Shown piece after piece: positions 1-6,044 of a stretch of DNA of 11,865 bases. The stretch is taken from assembly GCA_021166815.1 (NCBI GenBank), contig JAJPEO010000265.1:1-11865 (forward strand). The letters run 5' to 3'. How positions within the stretch are numbered: the first letter of the stretch is position 1; each line of letters begins with the position of its first letter. Origin of the DNA: Nocardioides sp. Its GTDB lineage: Bacteria; Actinomycetota; Actinomycetes; Propionibacteriales; Nocardioidaceae. The translations under genes were made by a program, and so were the position numbers. The notes below the pieces were generated by a model that saw nothing but the letters and a program-made list of their open reading frames with translations, was not told the DNA's origin and ran no database searches.

Positions 1-816
1 AGCACCCGGGTGCCCTCCTTCGTGCTCGGCGTCGACGACTCGAGCCCGCTGGAGATGGCCGAGGCGTACGCCACCTTCGCTGCCCGCGGCTTCCACTGCG
101 ACTCCCAGCCGGTCACCAAGATCCTCGACGCCCAGGGCGCTCCGCTCAAGGAGTACCCCCAGCAGTGCGAGCAGGTCATGCCCGGCGCGACGGCCGACGC
201 GGTCAACGACGTCCTGCGCGGCGTGATGGAGCCCGGCGGGTTCGGCCAGAACATCGCGATCGACAAGCCCTCCGCGGGCAAGACCGGTACCAACAACCAG
301 AACATGTCGGTGTGGTTCGTGGGCTACACCCCCAAGATCGCCGCCGCCGCGATGGTCGCCGGCGCCAACTCCCAGGGCCACTGGCTCACCCTCAACGGCC
401 AGTCGATCGGCGGCAGCTACGTCAGCAGCGCCTTCGGCTCGACCGTCGCAGGCCCCATCTGGGGTGACACGATGGCCGCGATCTCGTCGAAGCTGCCGTA
501 CGAGGACTTCCGCAAGCCGTCGGGCGACGAGATCGCCGGCGTGCTCACCACCGTGCCGTCGGTGTCGGGGATGAGCGTCAAGCAGGCCACGAAGGTCCTC
601 GAGGAGGCCGGCTTCCTGGTCTCCGAGGGCGGGCCGGTGAACTCCAGCGTCGCCGAGGGGCTCGTGGCCTACAGCTCCCCCGAGGGCGGCAGCGCGCTGA
701 GCAGCGGTGACACCGTGGTGATCTACACCTCCACCGGCTACGTCCCGCCGCCGCCCAAGAAGAACAAGGACGGTGGCGGCAAGAACAAGCCCGGCAAGGG
801 CAAGGGACGCCGCTGA
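1..816 (+). CDS. Class A penicillin-binding protein with PASTA domain (C-terminal part)
   Basis: This is the 3' end of a bifunctional peptidoglycan glycosyltransferase/transpeptidase; the glycosyltransferase domain and the catalytic SxxK lie before the window. Counting from the first codon in the window, the KTGT box of the transpeptidase (residues 94-97, KTGTNNQ) is followed by the MSVWFVGYTP strand typical of class A PBPs. One PASTA domain covers about residues 184-246 (starting VPSVSGMS, ending DTVVIYTSTGY). A proline stretch and a Lys/Gly-rich basic tail close the protein. It cross-links peptidoglycan outside the membrane, and the PASTA domain probably binds cell-wall fragments. A class A PBP with a terminal PASTA domain near a metallophosphoesterase resembles mycobacterial PonA2 next to Rv3683; this is an inference from family and context. 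The reading frame is open from base 1, so the gene is truncated by the window and not broken. Confidence 0.93.
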   Translation, partial: STRVPSFVLGVDDSSPLEMAEAYATFAARGFHCDSQPVTKILDAQGAPLKEYPQQCEQVMPGATADAVNDVLRGVMEPGGFGQNIAIDKPSAGKTGTNNQNMSVWFVGYTPKIAAAAMVAGANSQGHWLTLNGQSIGGSYVSSAFGSTVAGPIWGDTMAAISSKLPYEDFRKPSGDEIAGVLTTVPSVSGMSVKQATKVLEEAGFLVSEGGPVNSSVAEGLVAYSSPEGGSALSSGDTVVIYTSTGYVPPPPKKNKDGGGKNKPGKGKGRR

Positions 817-825
817 CCGGGCTGG

Positions 826-855
826 TGGCCTGAGCCGGCCGGGCTGATCAGGCCA
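826..855. terminator. Hairpin between two convergent genes
   Basis: TGGCCTGA (826-833) pairs perfectly with TCAGGCCA (848-855). The 14-nt loop contains a further GCC/GGC pairing (834-836 with 842-844). It lies just after the PBP stop codon and overlaps the last codons and stop of the convergent GatB/YqeY gene. It could stop transcription from both sides. There is no U-tract, which is common for GC-rich actinobacterial terminators, so the function is inferred from position and structure only. Confidence 0.5.
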
Positions 856-1306
856 GCTGGCGCTTGACCTCGGCGGCGACGACGCCTCCGTCGGCGCGAC
901 CCTTGACCTGGGGCGAGACGACGCCCATCACCTTGCCCATGGCCCGCATGCCCTCGCCGGCCGCGCCGGTCTGCTCGATCGCGGCACGCACCAGGTCGGC
1001 GATCTCGGCCTCGGAGAGCTGGGCGGGGAGGTACTCGGCGATGACCTCGCCCTCGGCCGCCTCCTTGGCGGCCATCTCGGCGCGCCCGCCCTCCTCGAAC
1101 GCGACGGCCGCCTCGCGGCGCCGCTTGGCCTCGGAGGAGAGCACGCCGATGATGTCGTCGTCGGTGAGCTCGCGGTGCTCCTTGCCGGCGACCTCCGCGT
1201 TGGTGATGGCGGTGAGCACCATGCGCAACGTCGAGGAGCGCAGCTCGTCGCGGGCCTTCATGGCGGTGGTGAGGTCGGCGCGGAGACGGTCCTTGAGAGC
1301 ACTCAT
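848..1306 (-). CDS. GatB/YqeY domain-containing protein
   Basis: This 152-residue protein matches the YqeY family in length and in layout. It begins MSALKDRLRADLTTAMKARD, followed by a helical N-terminal half that carries LRSSTLRMVLTAI and a charged linker. The C-terminal half contains EYLPAQLSEAEI and then GKVMGVVSPQVKGRADG, which is the family hallmark. The C-terminal region is related to the tRNA-interacting tail domain of the GatB amidotransferase subunit; the free-standing protein has no firmly established role, though a tRNA-related one is often suggested. I chose the ATG at 1306 because the family starts with this sequence. Longer versions from an ATG at 1315 or from 1393 would add residues that overlap the divergent gene and do not look like the family. 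No clear Shine-Dalgarno is present; a CACAAT hexamer 7 nt upstream suggests a leaderless start. Confidence 0.9.
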   Translation of the reverse strand: MSALKDRLRADLTTAMKARDELRSSTLRMVLTAITNAEVAGKEHRELTDDDIIGVLSSEAKRRREAAVAFEEGGRAEMAAKEAAEGEVIAEYLPAQLSEAEIADLVRAAIEQTGAAGEGMRAMGKVMGVVSPQVKGRADGGVVAAEVKRQLA

Positions 1307-1332
1307 GTGACCCATTGTGGCAGCCTTGCGGG
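1307..1332. promoter_or_regulatory. Short divergent promoter region (YqeY / metallophosphoesterase)
   Basis: Only 26 bp separate the chosen start codons of two divergent genes. On the minus strand CACAAT (1314-1319) is a plausible -10 element 7 nt before the YqeY ATG. On the plus strand CAGCCT (1321-1326) lies 6 nt before the GTG at 1333 but is a poor hexamer. Neither side shows a convincing Shine-Dalgarno, so leaderless initiation fits both genes. The assignments are weak because short hexamers occur by chance. Confidence 0.3.
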
Positions 1333-2271
1333 GTGGCTCTCCTCCCCGTTGTCCGTCGCACCCTCGGCGCCGGCGCCCTGGCCGGCGCGGCACTGACGAC
1401 GTACGCCGCCTGGGAGGCCCGCGCCTACACGTTGCGCCACGTCACCGTGCCGTTGTTGCCCGCGGGCGCCGACCCGCTGCGCGTGCTCCACCTCAGCGAC
1501 ATCCACATGGCGCCGGACCAGCGCAAGAAGGCCGAGTGGCTGCGCGGCCTCGGCGCGCTGGAGCCCGACCTGGTCATCAACACCGGCGACAACCTCGCCG
1601 GCATGCGCGCCGTGCCCGTGGTCACCGAGGCCCTGGAGCCGTTGCTCGACGTGCCGGGGGTCTACGTCTTGGGGTCCAACGACTACTGGGTGCCCACCAT
1701 GCGCAACCCGTTGCTCTACCTCCTGCCCGACGACGGGACGCGCCACACCGGCCAGGGCCAGCTGCCCTGGCCCGAGCTCAAGCAGCGCTTCAACGAGTCC
1801 GGCTGGCTCGACCTGACCAACGGCTTCGGCTCCCTGACGGTGCGCGGAGTCCACCTGGCCTTCGCGGGCGTGGACGACCCGCACCTGGAGTACGACGACC
1901 TCGCTCGGGTCGCCGGCCCCGCGGACACCGAGGCCGACGTCCGCCTCGCCGTGACGCACGCGCCGTACCTCCGGGTGCTCGACCAGTTCGCCCGCGACGG
2001 CTACGACGCGATCATCGCCGGGCACACCCACGGCGGGCAGGTGTGCCTACCCACCCTGGACGGGCGTGGCCGCACGCTGACCACCAACTGCGACATCGAG
2101 CCCGCTCGCGCCAAGGGCCTGCACCGCCACCCGGCCGACTCCGCGCCCGGCGACCCCGGCTCGGCGTGGCTGCACGTCTCGGCCGGCCTCGGCACCAACC
2201 CCTACGTGCGCCTGCGCGTCGCGTGCCGTCCCGAGGCGACCCTGCTGACCCTGGTCCCGAAGCCCGCCTGA
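1333..2271 (+). CDS. Membrane-anchored calcineurin-like metallophosphoesterase
   Basis: A metal-dependent phosphoesterase of 312 residues (from GTG 1333). A hydrophobic N-terminal stretch (about residues 8-27) is a likely signal anchor. The dinuclear metal motifs follow in order: D56-I-H58 (HLSDIH), G85-D86-N87, G114-S115-N116-D117, H209 in THAPYL, and G230-H231-T-H233 (GHTHGGQ). The third motif reads GSND where most families have GNHD or GNHE; the GSND form is, to my knowledge, usual for this actinobacterial subgroup, and the Asn ligand is kept. The substrate cannot be told from sequence. Related anchored enzymes (the YkuE/YaeI type) act on phospholipid-linked or other envelope substrates. 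Context beside a PASTA-domain PBP resembles Rv3683 beside ponA2 and hints at a cell-envelope role. The start is uncertain: TTG 1315 is possible but would overlap the divergent gene's start region. Confidence 0.88.
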   Translation: MALLPVVRRTLGAGALAGAALTTYAAWEARAYTLRHVTVPLLPAGADPLRVLHLSDIHMAPDQRKKAEWLRGLGALEPDLVINTGDNLAGMRAVPVVTEALEPLLDVPGVYVLGSNDYWVPTMRNPLLYLLPDDGTRHTGQGQLPWPELKQRFNESGWLDLTNGFGSLTVRGVHLAFAGVDDPHLEYDDLARVAGPADTEADVRLAVTHAPYLRVLDQFARDGYDAIIAGHTHGGQVCLPTLDGRGRTLTTNCDIEPARAKGLHRHPADSAPGDPGSAWLHVSAGLGTNPYVRLRVACRPEATLLTLVPKPA

Positions 2272-2347
2272 CCGGCGACCGATCCTGCACGAGCCCCGGT
2301 CGCTGCCCACCTGCCGAGGCGATTTCTGCGGCCCCTGCCCGCTCCGG

Positions 2348-2353
2348 TATGCT
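2348..2353 (+). promoter_or_regulatory. Candidate -10 element for tRNA-Pro
   Basis: TATGCT matches the TAnnnT -10 consensus and predicts transcription starting near 2360, giving a leader of about 40 nt before the mature tRNA 5' end. No good -35 hexamer is visible 16-19 bp upstream. The rest of the 129-bp gap after the metallophosphoesterase (2272-2400) holds no gene that I can support. A small inverted repeat, GTGTC-TC-GACAC, lies at 2376-2387 in the predicted leader. Confidence 0.45.
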
Positions 2354-2400
2354 CGCGCAGGTTGCTCAGCGCAGCGTGTCTCGACACTCGCGGTGGGCAT

Positions 2401-2474
2401 CGGGCTGTGGCGCAGTTTGGTAGCGCGCCTCGTTCGGGACGAGGAGGCCGCAGGTTCAAATCCTGTCAGCCCGA
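2401..2474 (+). tRNA. tRNA-Pro (anticodon CGG)
   Basis: A full cloverleaf of 74 nt is visible. The acceptor stem CGGGCTG (2401-2407) pairs with CAGCCCG (2467-2473), and the discriminator base is A2474. The D-arm stem is GCGC/GCGC (2410-2413 and 2423-2426) with a nine-base loop containing GG. The anticodon stem CCTCG/CGAGG encloses the loop TTCGGGA, so the anticodon at 2435-2437 is CGG and reads the proline codon CCG. The variable loop has five bases, and the T-arm is GCAGG-TTCAAAT-CCTGT with one G-U pair at its outer end. The 3' CCA is not encoded (the next bases are CAA), so it must be added by CCA nucleotidyltransferase. Confidence 0.97.
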
Positions 2475-2484
2475 CAAAAAATGT

Positions 2485-2517
2485 GGCACCCGGACCGCCG
2501 CACGGCGTCCGGGTGTC
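2485..2517 (+). terminator. Hairpin downstream of tRNA-Pro
   Basis: A strong stem forms between GGCACCCGGAC (2485-2495) and GTCCGGGTGTC (2507-2517): 11 bp with one G-U pair, closed by an 11-nt loop that can itself pair in part. It begins 11 nt after the mature tRNA end, with a run of A (2475-2481) between them. There is no U-tract after the stem, so it may act as a GC-rich actinobacterial terminator or as a 3' processing structure. Confidence 0.65.
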
Positions 2518-2554
2518 GCGCATTTCGGGTCTCGGCCATGTCGCGACGCCGTGG

Positions 2555-2560
2555 CACACT
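2555..2560 (+). promoter_or_regulatory. Candidate -10 element, leaderless start of membrane protein gene
   Basis: CACACT keeps the A2 and T6 positions of the actinobacterial -10 consensus and sits exactly 6 nt before the ATG at 2567. No Shine-Dalgarno is visible before that ATG, so a leaderless transcript starting at the A of ATG is the simplest reading. The hexamer is weak because its first base is C and not T. Confidence 0.4.
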
Positions 2561-2566
2561 GCCCCC

Positions 2567-3118
2567 ATGGGTGACAAGGAGACCTCGGACCAGGACAGCC
2601 CGTCCCTGGAGATGCCCTCGCTGTCGTTGCGGCGGCGTCGTCGCCCCGAGGAGGCCGAGGTCGCGCCCGAGCCGCAGTCCGAGCGGATGCCCGAGCCACC
2701 ACCCGAGACACGGTCCGAGCGGAAGCACGGGCCGCGCTCCGGGCTGGTGGTCGCGGTGGTCACCGGAGCGGTCGTCGGCCTGCTCGCGGTGGTGCTCAAC
2801 TACCTCGCGATCACCGGCTGCGGCGCCGTACGGGGCACCTCGTCGTGCGGGGGCGGCCCGGGGCTCGTGATCCTCGCGGCCGTGACGGTCCTGCTCGCGT
2901 GGCTCGGCGGGGTGGTCCTGCACCGCTTCGACGTACCGGACGCGGGCCTGACCAGCTTCCTGGCGGTGGGCCTGACCGCGGTGCTCGTGATGCTCCTGCT
3001 GATGGACGCGCTCTACGACTGGTGGATGGTGATCGCCATCCCGGTGGCGGCCGCGGCGTCCTACGCCCTGTCGTGGTGGGTCACCACGGCGATCGTGCAG
3101 AACGCCGACGACCGGTAG
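2567..3118 (+). CDS. Small four-helix integral membrane protein of unknown function
   Basis: I do not recognise a family for this 183-residue protein. Residues 1-57 form a hydrophilic, disordered-looking cytoplasmic arm rich in Arg, Glu and Pro with an RRRRR stretch (22-26). Four predicted membrane helices follow, at about 59-82, 97-117, 128-147 and 151-175. The first loop (83-96) holds two cysteines (C85 and C94) among Gly, Ser and Thr; with the positive arm inside, this loop should face outward, so a disulfide is possible. The reading frame is open upstream into the tRNA, but the tRNA and its hairpin exclude that extension, and ATG 2567 is the first sensible start. It converges on the next gene with 16 bp between stops. 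Such small proteins are common lineage-specific actinobacterial membrane genes. Confidence 0.8.
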   Translation: MGDKETSDQDSPSLEMPSLSLRRRRRPEEAEVAPEPQSERMPEPPPETRSERKHGPRSGLVVAVVTGAVVGLLAVVLNYLAITGCGAVRGTSSCGGGPGLVILAAVTVLLAWLGGVVLHRFDVPDAGLTSFLAVGLTAVLVMLLLMDALYDWWMVIAIPVAAAASYALSWWVTTAIVQNADDR

Positions 3119-3134
3119 CGCCCGCGCAGCACCC

Positions 3135-3392
3135 TCAGGCGGTCGTGGCCTTGTTCCGCCGAGGCGCGGTGAGCGTGATCTCGGTGAAGCCGTGCACGTT
3201 GCCGTGCCACAGGTAGGCACGAGCACGACGAGGCTGCGGAATCGGCATGCGACGGACCTGCGGGGCCTCGTCGCTGGGCTCCTGCTGGGTGACGTACTCC
3301 TCGCAGAGGGCCTCGAGCTGGTGGGCGTAGTCGTCGATCTGGCGCAGTCGCGGCGCGAGGTCGAAGGTTTCGGTGTTGCGTGCCCTGGTCAT
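3135..3392 (-). CDS. 85-residue hypothetical protein
   Basis: A small soluble protein of no family that I recognise. Residues 10-38 (about FDLAPRLRQIDDYAHQLEAL) have heptad-like amphipathic helical character. The second half is basic and Pro/Arg-rich (RRMPIPQPRRARAYLWHGN) and ends in a Lys/Arg/Thr tail; there is no signal peptide or membrane segment. Coding status is supported by a well-placed ATG with a TAGCGT -10 hexamer 6 nt upstream and a biased amino-acid composition unlike the opposite-strand shadow, which is fragmentary. It sits alone between the convergent membrane gene and the end of the desaturase gene, 100 bp away. A GGAGG is present but too close to the ATG to act as a normal ribosome binding site, which again favours a leaderless message. 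Confidence 0.7.
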   Translation of the reverse strand: MTRARNTETFDLAPRLRQIDDYAHQLEALCEEYVTQQEPSDEAPQVRRMPIPQPRRARAYLWHGNVHGFTEITLTAPRRNKATTA

Positions 3393-3398
3393 GCCTCC

Positions 3399-3404
3399 AC
3401 GCTA
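3399..3404 (-). promoter_or_regulatory. Leaderless -10 element (TAGCGT) of the 85-residue protein gene
   Basis: Read on the minus strand, TAGCGT matches TAnnnT and is followed by six bases (GGAGGC) and then ATG 3392. This spacing puts the predicted transcription start on the start codon. No convincing -35 element lies 16-19 bp upstream. The remaining bases to 3492 show no gene and no strong hairpin. Confidence 0.6.
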
Positions 3405-3492
3405 GACGCGCATCCGGGTCGGACGGTCCAACTTGTCGATCCCTTGTGGATACCTGCGAGGTGCTGTCCAGACCAGTGGTGTGGCCCTGCTC

Positions 3493-4767
3493 TCAGGCTG
3501 CTTCGGGAGCGGCGTCCGTGCTGCGGGCCTTCGCCTCGAGCAGGCTGGCAGCCCTCGCCAGGCGCTTCTCGATCAGGCGGCGCTCGCGCCGGCTGCCGGT
3601 CATCATCTTGTGGAGCAGGCCCAGCTGCTGGGGCAGGTTCTTCGCCGTCGTCGTGGCGAGCCAGCCGTTGGGCAGGGACAGGCGCACGACCTTGTGCCAG
3701 GCGCTGTAGACCTGCTTGGGCAGCGAGGCGTCGTGGTAGTTGAGGTCGTACTTCGCGAACAGGGCCTTCACCTGCGGCGCCACCTCGGCGTAGCGGTTGG
3801 ACGGCAGGTCCGGGAAGAGGTGGTGCTCGATCTGGTGGGACAGGTTGCCGGTCAGGATGTGCATGGCCTTGGAGCCGGAGATGTTGGCCGAGCCGAGCAT
3901 CTGGCGGAGGTACCACTCACCGCGGGTCTCCCCCTCGATGCTCGCCTTCTCGAAGGTCTCGACGCCCTCGGGGAAGTGGCCGCACATGATGACCGAGTGG
4001 CTCCACACGTTGCGGATCACGTTGGCGGTGAAGTTCGCGGCCAGGGTCGGCAGGAACGCGCCGAACGGCAGGGCGACGAGCGGGTGGACGGCGTAGTCCT
4101 TGGTCGCCTGCCGGCGGATCTTGGCGACCACCTTGCGGGCGTTGGCCTTGAACTCCGCGCTGCGCTTGTCCTTGGGCGTCTTGAGGTTCTTGCCCAGCTC
4201 GAGGTCGTAGGCGGCGATGCCGTACTCGAAGAAGCAGGCGTTGACGAAGTTCCACAGCGGCTGGGCCAGGAAGAACGGGTGCCAGGGCTGCTCCTCGTCG
4301 ACGCGCATGATGCCGTAGCCGAGGTCGTTGTCCTTGCCGAGGACGTTGGTGTAGGTGTGGTGCAGCTCGTTGTGGCTGTGCTTCCACTGCGCGGCCGGGG
4401 TGGCGTTGTCCCACTCCCACGTCGTGGAGTGGATCTTGGGGTCGCGCATCCAGTCCCACTGACCGTGCAGGATGTTGTGGCCGATCTCCATGTTCTCGAG
4501 GATCTTGGACACGCCGAGGCCGAGCGTGCCGAGCACCCACAGCGGCGGGAGGGCGCTGCCGAGCAGCACCGCCCGGCTGCCGAGCTCGAGGTAGCGCTGG
4601 GTGGCGATCACCCGGCGGATGTACGCCGCGTCCGCCTCGCCGCGGGTGTCGAGCACGCTCTGCCGGATGCGGTCGAGCTCGGCTCCGATGGCCTCGATGT
4701 CGGCCTCGGAGAGGTGGGCGATGGGGTTGTCCTGACCGGTCTTGGCCCGAGTCTGGATGGTGGTCAC
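3493..4767 (-). CDS. desA3: Membrane fatty-acid (acyl-CoA) desaturase, DesA3-like
   Basis: This 424-residue diiron desaturase has the three histidine boxes of the membrane acyl-lipid/acyl-CoA family: H97-N-I-L-H101, H132-NEL-H136-H137, and Q312-IE-H315-H316 preceded by H311. Hydrophobic segments lie near residues 66-86 and 228-250. An N-terminal cytoplasmic arm and a Lys/Arg/Ala-rich tail (about 385-424) flank the core. Mycobacterial DesA3 makes oleoyl-CoA from stearoyl-CoA using O2 and electrons from the reductase Rv3230c; the same reductase type is encoded just upstream here, so a delta-9 acyl-CoA role is a good inference, though regiospecificity cannot be read from sequence. The start is GTG 4767, supported by AAGGAG five bases upstream. 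The 54-bp gap to the reductase indicates one transcript. The product acts at the membrane in unsaturated fatty-acid supply. Confidence 0.93.
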   Translation of the reverse strand: MTTIQTRAKTGQDNPIAHLSEADIEAIGAELDRIRQSVLDTRGEADAAYIRRVIATQRYLELGSRAVLLGSALPPLWVLGTLGLGVSKILENMEIGHNILHGQWDWMRDPKIHSTTWEWDNATPAAQWKHSHNELHHTYTNVLGKDNDLGYGIMRVDEEQPWHPFFLAQPLWNFVNACFFEYGIAAYDLELGKNLKTPKDKRSAEFKANARKVVAKIRRQATKDYAVHPLVALPFGAFLPTLAANFTANVIRNVWSHSVIMCGHFPEGVETFEKASIEGETRGEWYLRQMLGSANISGSKAMHILTGNLSHQIEHHLFPDLPSNRYAEVAPQVKALFAKYDLNYHDASLPKQVYSAWHKVVRLSLPNGWLATTTAKNLPQQLGLLHKMMTGSRRERRLIEKRLARAASLLEAKARSTDAAPEAA

Positions 4768-4772
4768 GTCAG

Positions 4773-4778
4773 CTCCTT
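4773..4778 (-). promoter_or_regulatory. Ribosome binding site of the desaturase gene
   Basis: AAGGAG on the minus strand, five bases before GTG 4767, is the clearest Shine-Dalgarno in the window and fixes the desaturase start. As a downstream gene in a likely operon it needs such a site, in contrast to the leaderless first genes nearby. Confidence 0.7.
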
Positions 4779-4821
4779 GTGGGATGCGGGTGAGATCAGT
4801 GGTCGCTGTGCTGGATCTCGA

Positions 4822-5940
4822 TCAGTGGTCGAAGGTGCACGGGCCGGCTGCGGCGTTGATGCAGGTCTGCACCTTGACCGCGCCGGTCTCGCCGGGGATG
4901 GCGGTGGTGACCTCGCCGTTGCGCAGGTCGCGCACGGCTCCGTCGGTCATCGGGATCACGCAGCCCATGCAGATGCCCATCCGGCACCCGCTGGGCATGA
5001 GGACGCCGCCCTCCTCGGCGACGTCGAGGATCGGGGAGGCGCCGTCGGCCTCGAGGGTGCGCCCGTCGGCGAAGGTGACCGTGCCACCCTCGCCCGCCTC
5101 GACCCGGGTGGTGCGGAACTGCTCCACCACGAGGTCCAGGCCCGCCCGCTCGTGGTGCGCGGCCAGCGCGTCGAGGAGGCCGGCCGGGCCGCAGGCGAGC
5201 GTACGGCGCCCCGCGAGGTCGGGGACGATGCTCGCCAGGTCGTCGACGTCGAGCACGCCGTGCTCGTCGTCGTAGCGGGCGATCAGCCGGATGGCGCCCG
5301 CAGCGGCGAGCGCCTCGAGGTCGCGGATGAAGATCGAGTCGGGGCGGCTGGGCGCGACGTGGACCACGACGACGTCGAGGCCGGCGCTGCGCTCGAGGCG
5401 GAGCACGCCCTCGTCGGTGGAGGGGAACAGGTTGCGCAGCATGCCGATGACCGGCGTGATGCCGGAGCCGGCAGTCACGAAGAGCAGTCGGTCGGCGTCG
5501 CCCTGCAGGACGAACTCGCCCTGCGCCTGCTCGAGGTGGACCAGGGTGCCGGGGCGGGCGTGGTGGACGAGGTGGTTGCTCACCACACCGTCGGGCACGG
5601 CCTTGACGGTGATCGAGATGAGGCCGTCACGGCGCGGGCCGTGCGTCAGGGAGTAAGCGCGCCACTGGCGCACGCCGTCGACGTCGATGCCGATGCGCAG
5701 GAACTGGCCCGGCACGTGGCCGGCCCAGTCGGCGCCCGGACGGATCAGGATGGTGGCCGCGTCGCGGGTCTCGGGGTGGATCTCGACGATGCGACCACGC
5801 AGGTCGGCACCGGAGCGCAGGGGGGCGAAGAGGTCGAGGTAGTCGGCCGGCAGGAGCGGCGTCGTCGCGGCCTCGGCGACCCGGATCGCACGGTCGCGCA
5901 GTCGACTGCCCCGCACGGGAGGTTCGAGGGTCGCGGTCAT
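4822..5940 (-). CDS. Ferredoxin-NAD(P)H reductase-type flavoprotein with C-terminal 2Fe-2S domain (Rv3230c-like desaturase partner)
   Basis: A 372-residue electron-transfer protein with three modules. The FAD-binding barrel (about residues 45-140) carries R94-AYS-LT. The NAD(P)H-binding domain (about 150-275) has T156-AGSGITP and the CGPAGLLDAL motif at 250-259. A plant-type ferredoxin domain (about 285-372) has ligands C319, C324, C327 and C360 in a C-x4-C-x2-C-x32-C pattern. It would pass electrons from NAD(P)H through FAD and the iron-sulfur centre to the diiron site of the desaturase encoded 54 bp downstream, as Rv3230c does for DesA3. An N-terminal extension of about 45 residues precedes the FAD domain, as in related proteins. 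ATG 5940 is chosen because the frame upstream runs into the divergent promoter region; a GGGAAG precedes it closely. A further cysteine at 368 is not part of the ligand set. Confidence 0.93.
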   Translation of the reverse strand: MTATLEPPVRGSRLRDRAIRVAEAATTPLLPADYLDLFAPLRSGADLRGRIVEIHPETRDAATILIRPGADWAGHVPGQFLRIGIDVDGVRQWRAYSLTHGPRRDGLISITVKAVPDGVVSNHLVHHARPGTLVHLEQAQGEFVLQGDADRLLFVTAGSGITPVIGMLRNLFPSTDEGVLRLERSAGLDVVVVHVAPSRPDSIFIRDLEALAAAGAIRLIARYDDEHGVLDVDDLASIVPDLAGRRTLACGPAGLLDALAAHHERAGLDLVVEQFRTTRVEAGEGGTVTFADGRTLEADGASPILDVAEEGGVLMPSGCRMGICMGCVIPMTDGAVRDLRNGEVTTAIPGETGAVKVQTCINAAAGPCTFDH

Positions 5941-6044
5941 GCTTCCCAATCTGCCCGAATCCGGTCGGTGGTTCCTGCCCGTGGCACGTGAATCCCGGCT
6001 AGTCTTTTTGTTCGTCAAGGACAGTTCCATCGTTCGGAGGGCCC
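5941..6044. promoter_or_regulatory. Divergent regulatory region between reductase-desaturase operon and PucR-type regulator
   Basis: The 104-bp region should hold both promoters and any operator. On the plus strand TAGTCT (6000-6005) fits a -10 for the regulator, giving a leader of about 33 nt that includes GGAGG (6036-6040), four bases before ATG 6045. On the minus strand TTGACG (6013-6018) could serve as a -35, but no -10 at the right distance is convincing; CAGATT (5948-5953) close to ATG 5940 is an alternative leaderless -10. A palindrome CGTG-G-CACG (5980-5988), overlapping CACGTG (5985-5990), lies mid-region and is the best operator candidate that I can see. Its assignment is inference. 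Confidence 0.45.

Noticed and set aside
1315..1332. TTG 1315 as the metallophosphoesterase start.
   Set aside because: It is possible but places the start within the divergent gene's upstream region, and TTG starts are rare. GTG 1333 begins directly before the hydrophobic anchor and is preferred, with some doubt.
2393..2566. N-terminal extension of the membrane protein upstream to 2393.
   Set aside because: It would be translated through the tRNA and its downstream hairpin; the residues GSNPVSPT come from the tRNA T-arm. ATG 2567 is the first sensible start.
2047..2799. A 250-codon minus-strand frame containing a LTGFEPAASSSRT-like stretch that resembles many database proteins.
   Set aside because: The stretch is translated from the antisense of the tRNA-Pro gene. 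Such matches are a known annotation artefact, and the frame also crosses the metallophosphoesterase gene antisense.
3433..5991. An 852-codon open frame on the plus strand, opposite the desaturase and reductase genes.
   Set aside because: It runs antisense to two well-supported enzymes with intact motifs, has a Val/Gly/Ala/Asp/Arg-skewed composition typical of high-GC shadow frames, and shows no domain.
6003..6010. T-rich run (TCTTTTTG) as a terminator tail.
   Set aside because: No hairpin precedes it on the plus strand, and it sits just after a good -10 hexamer in a divergent promoter region, so it is more likely part of the promoter.
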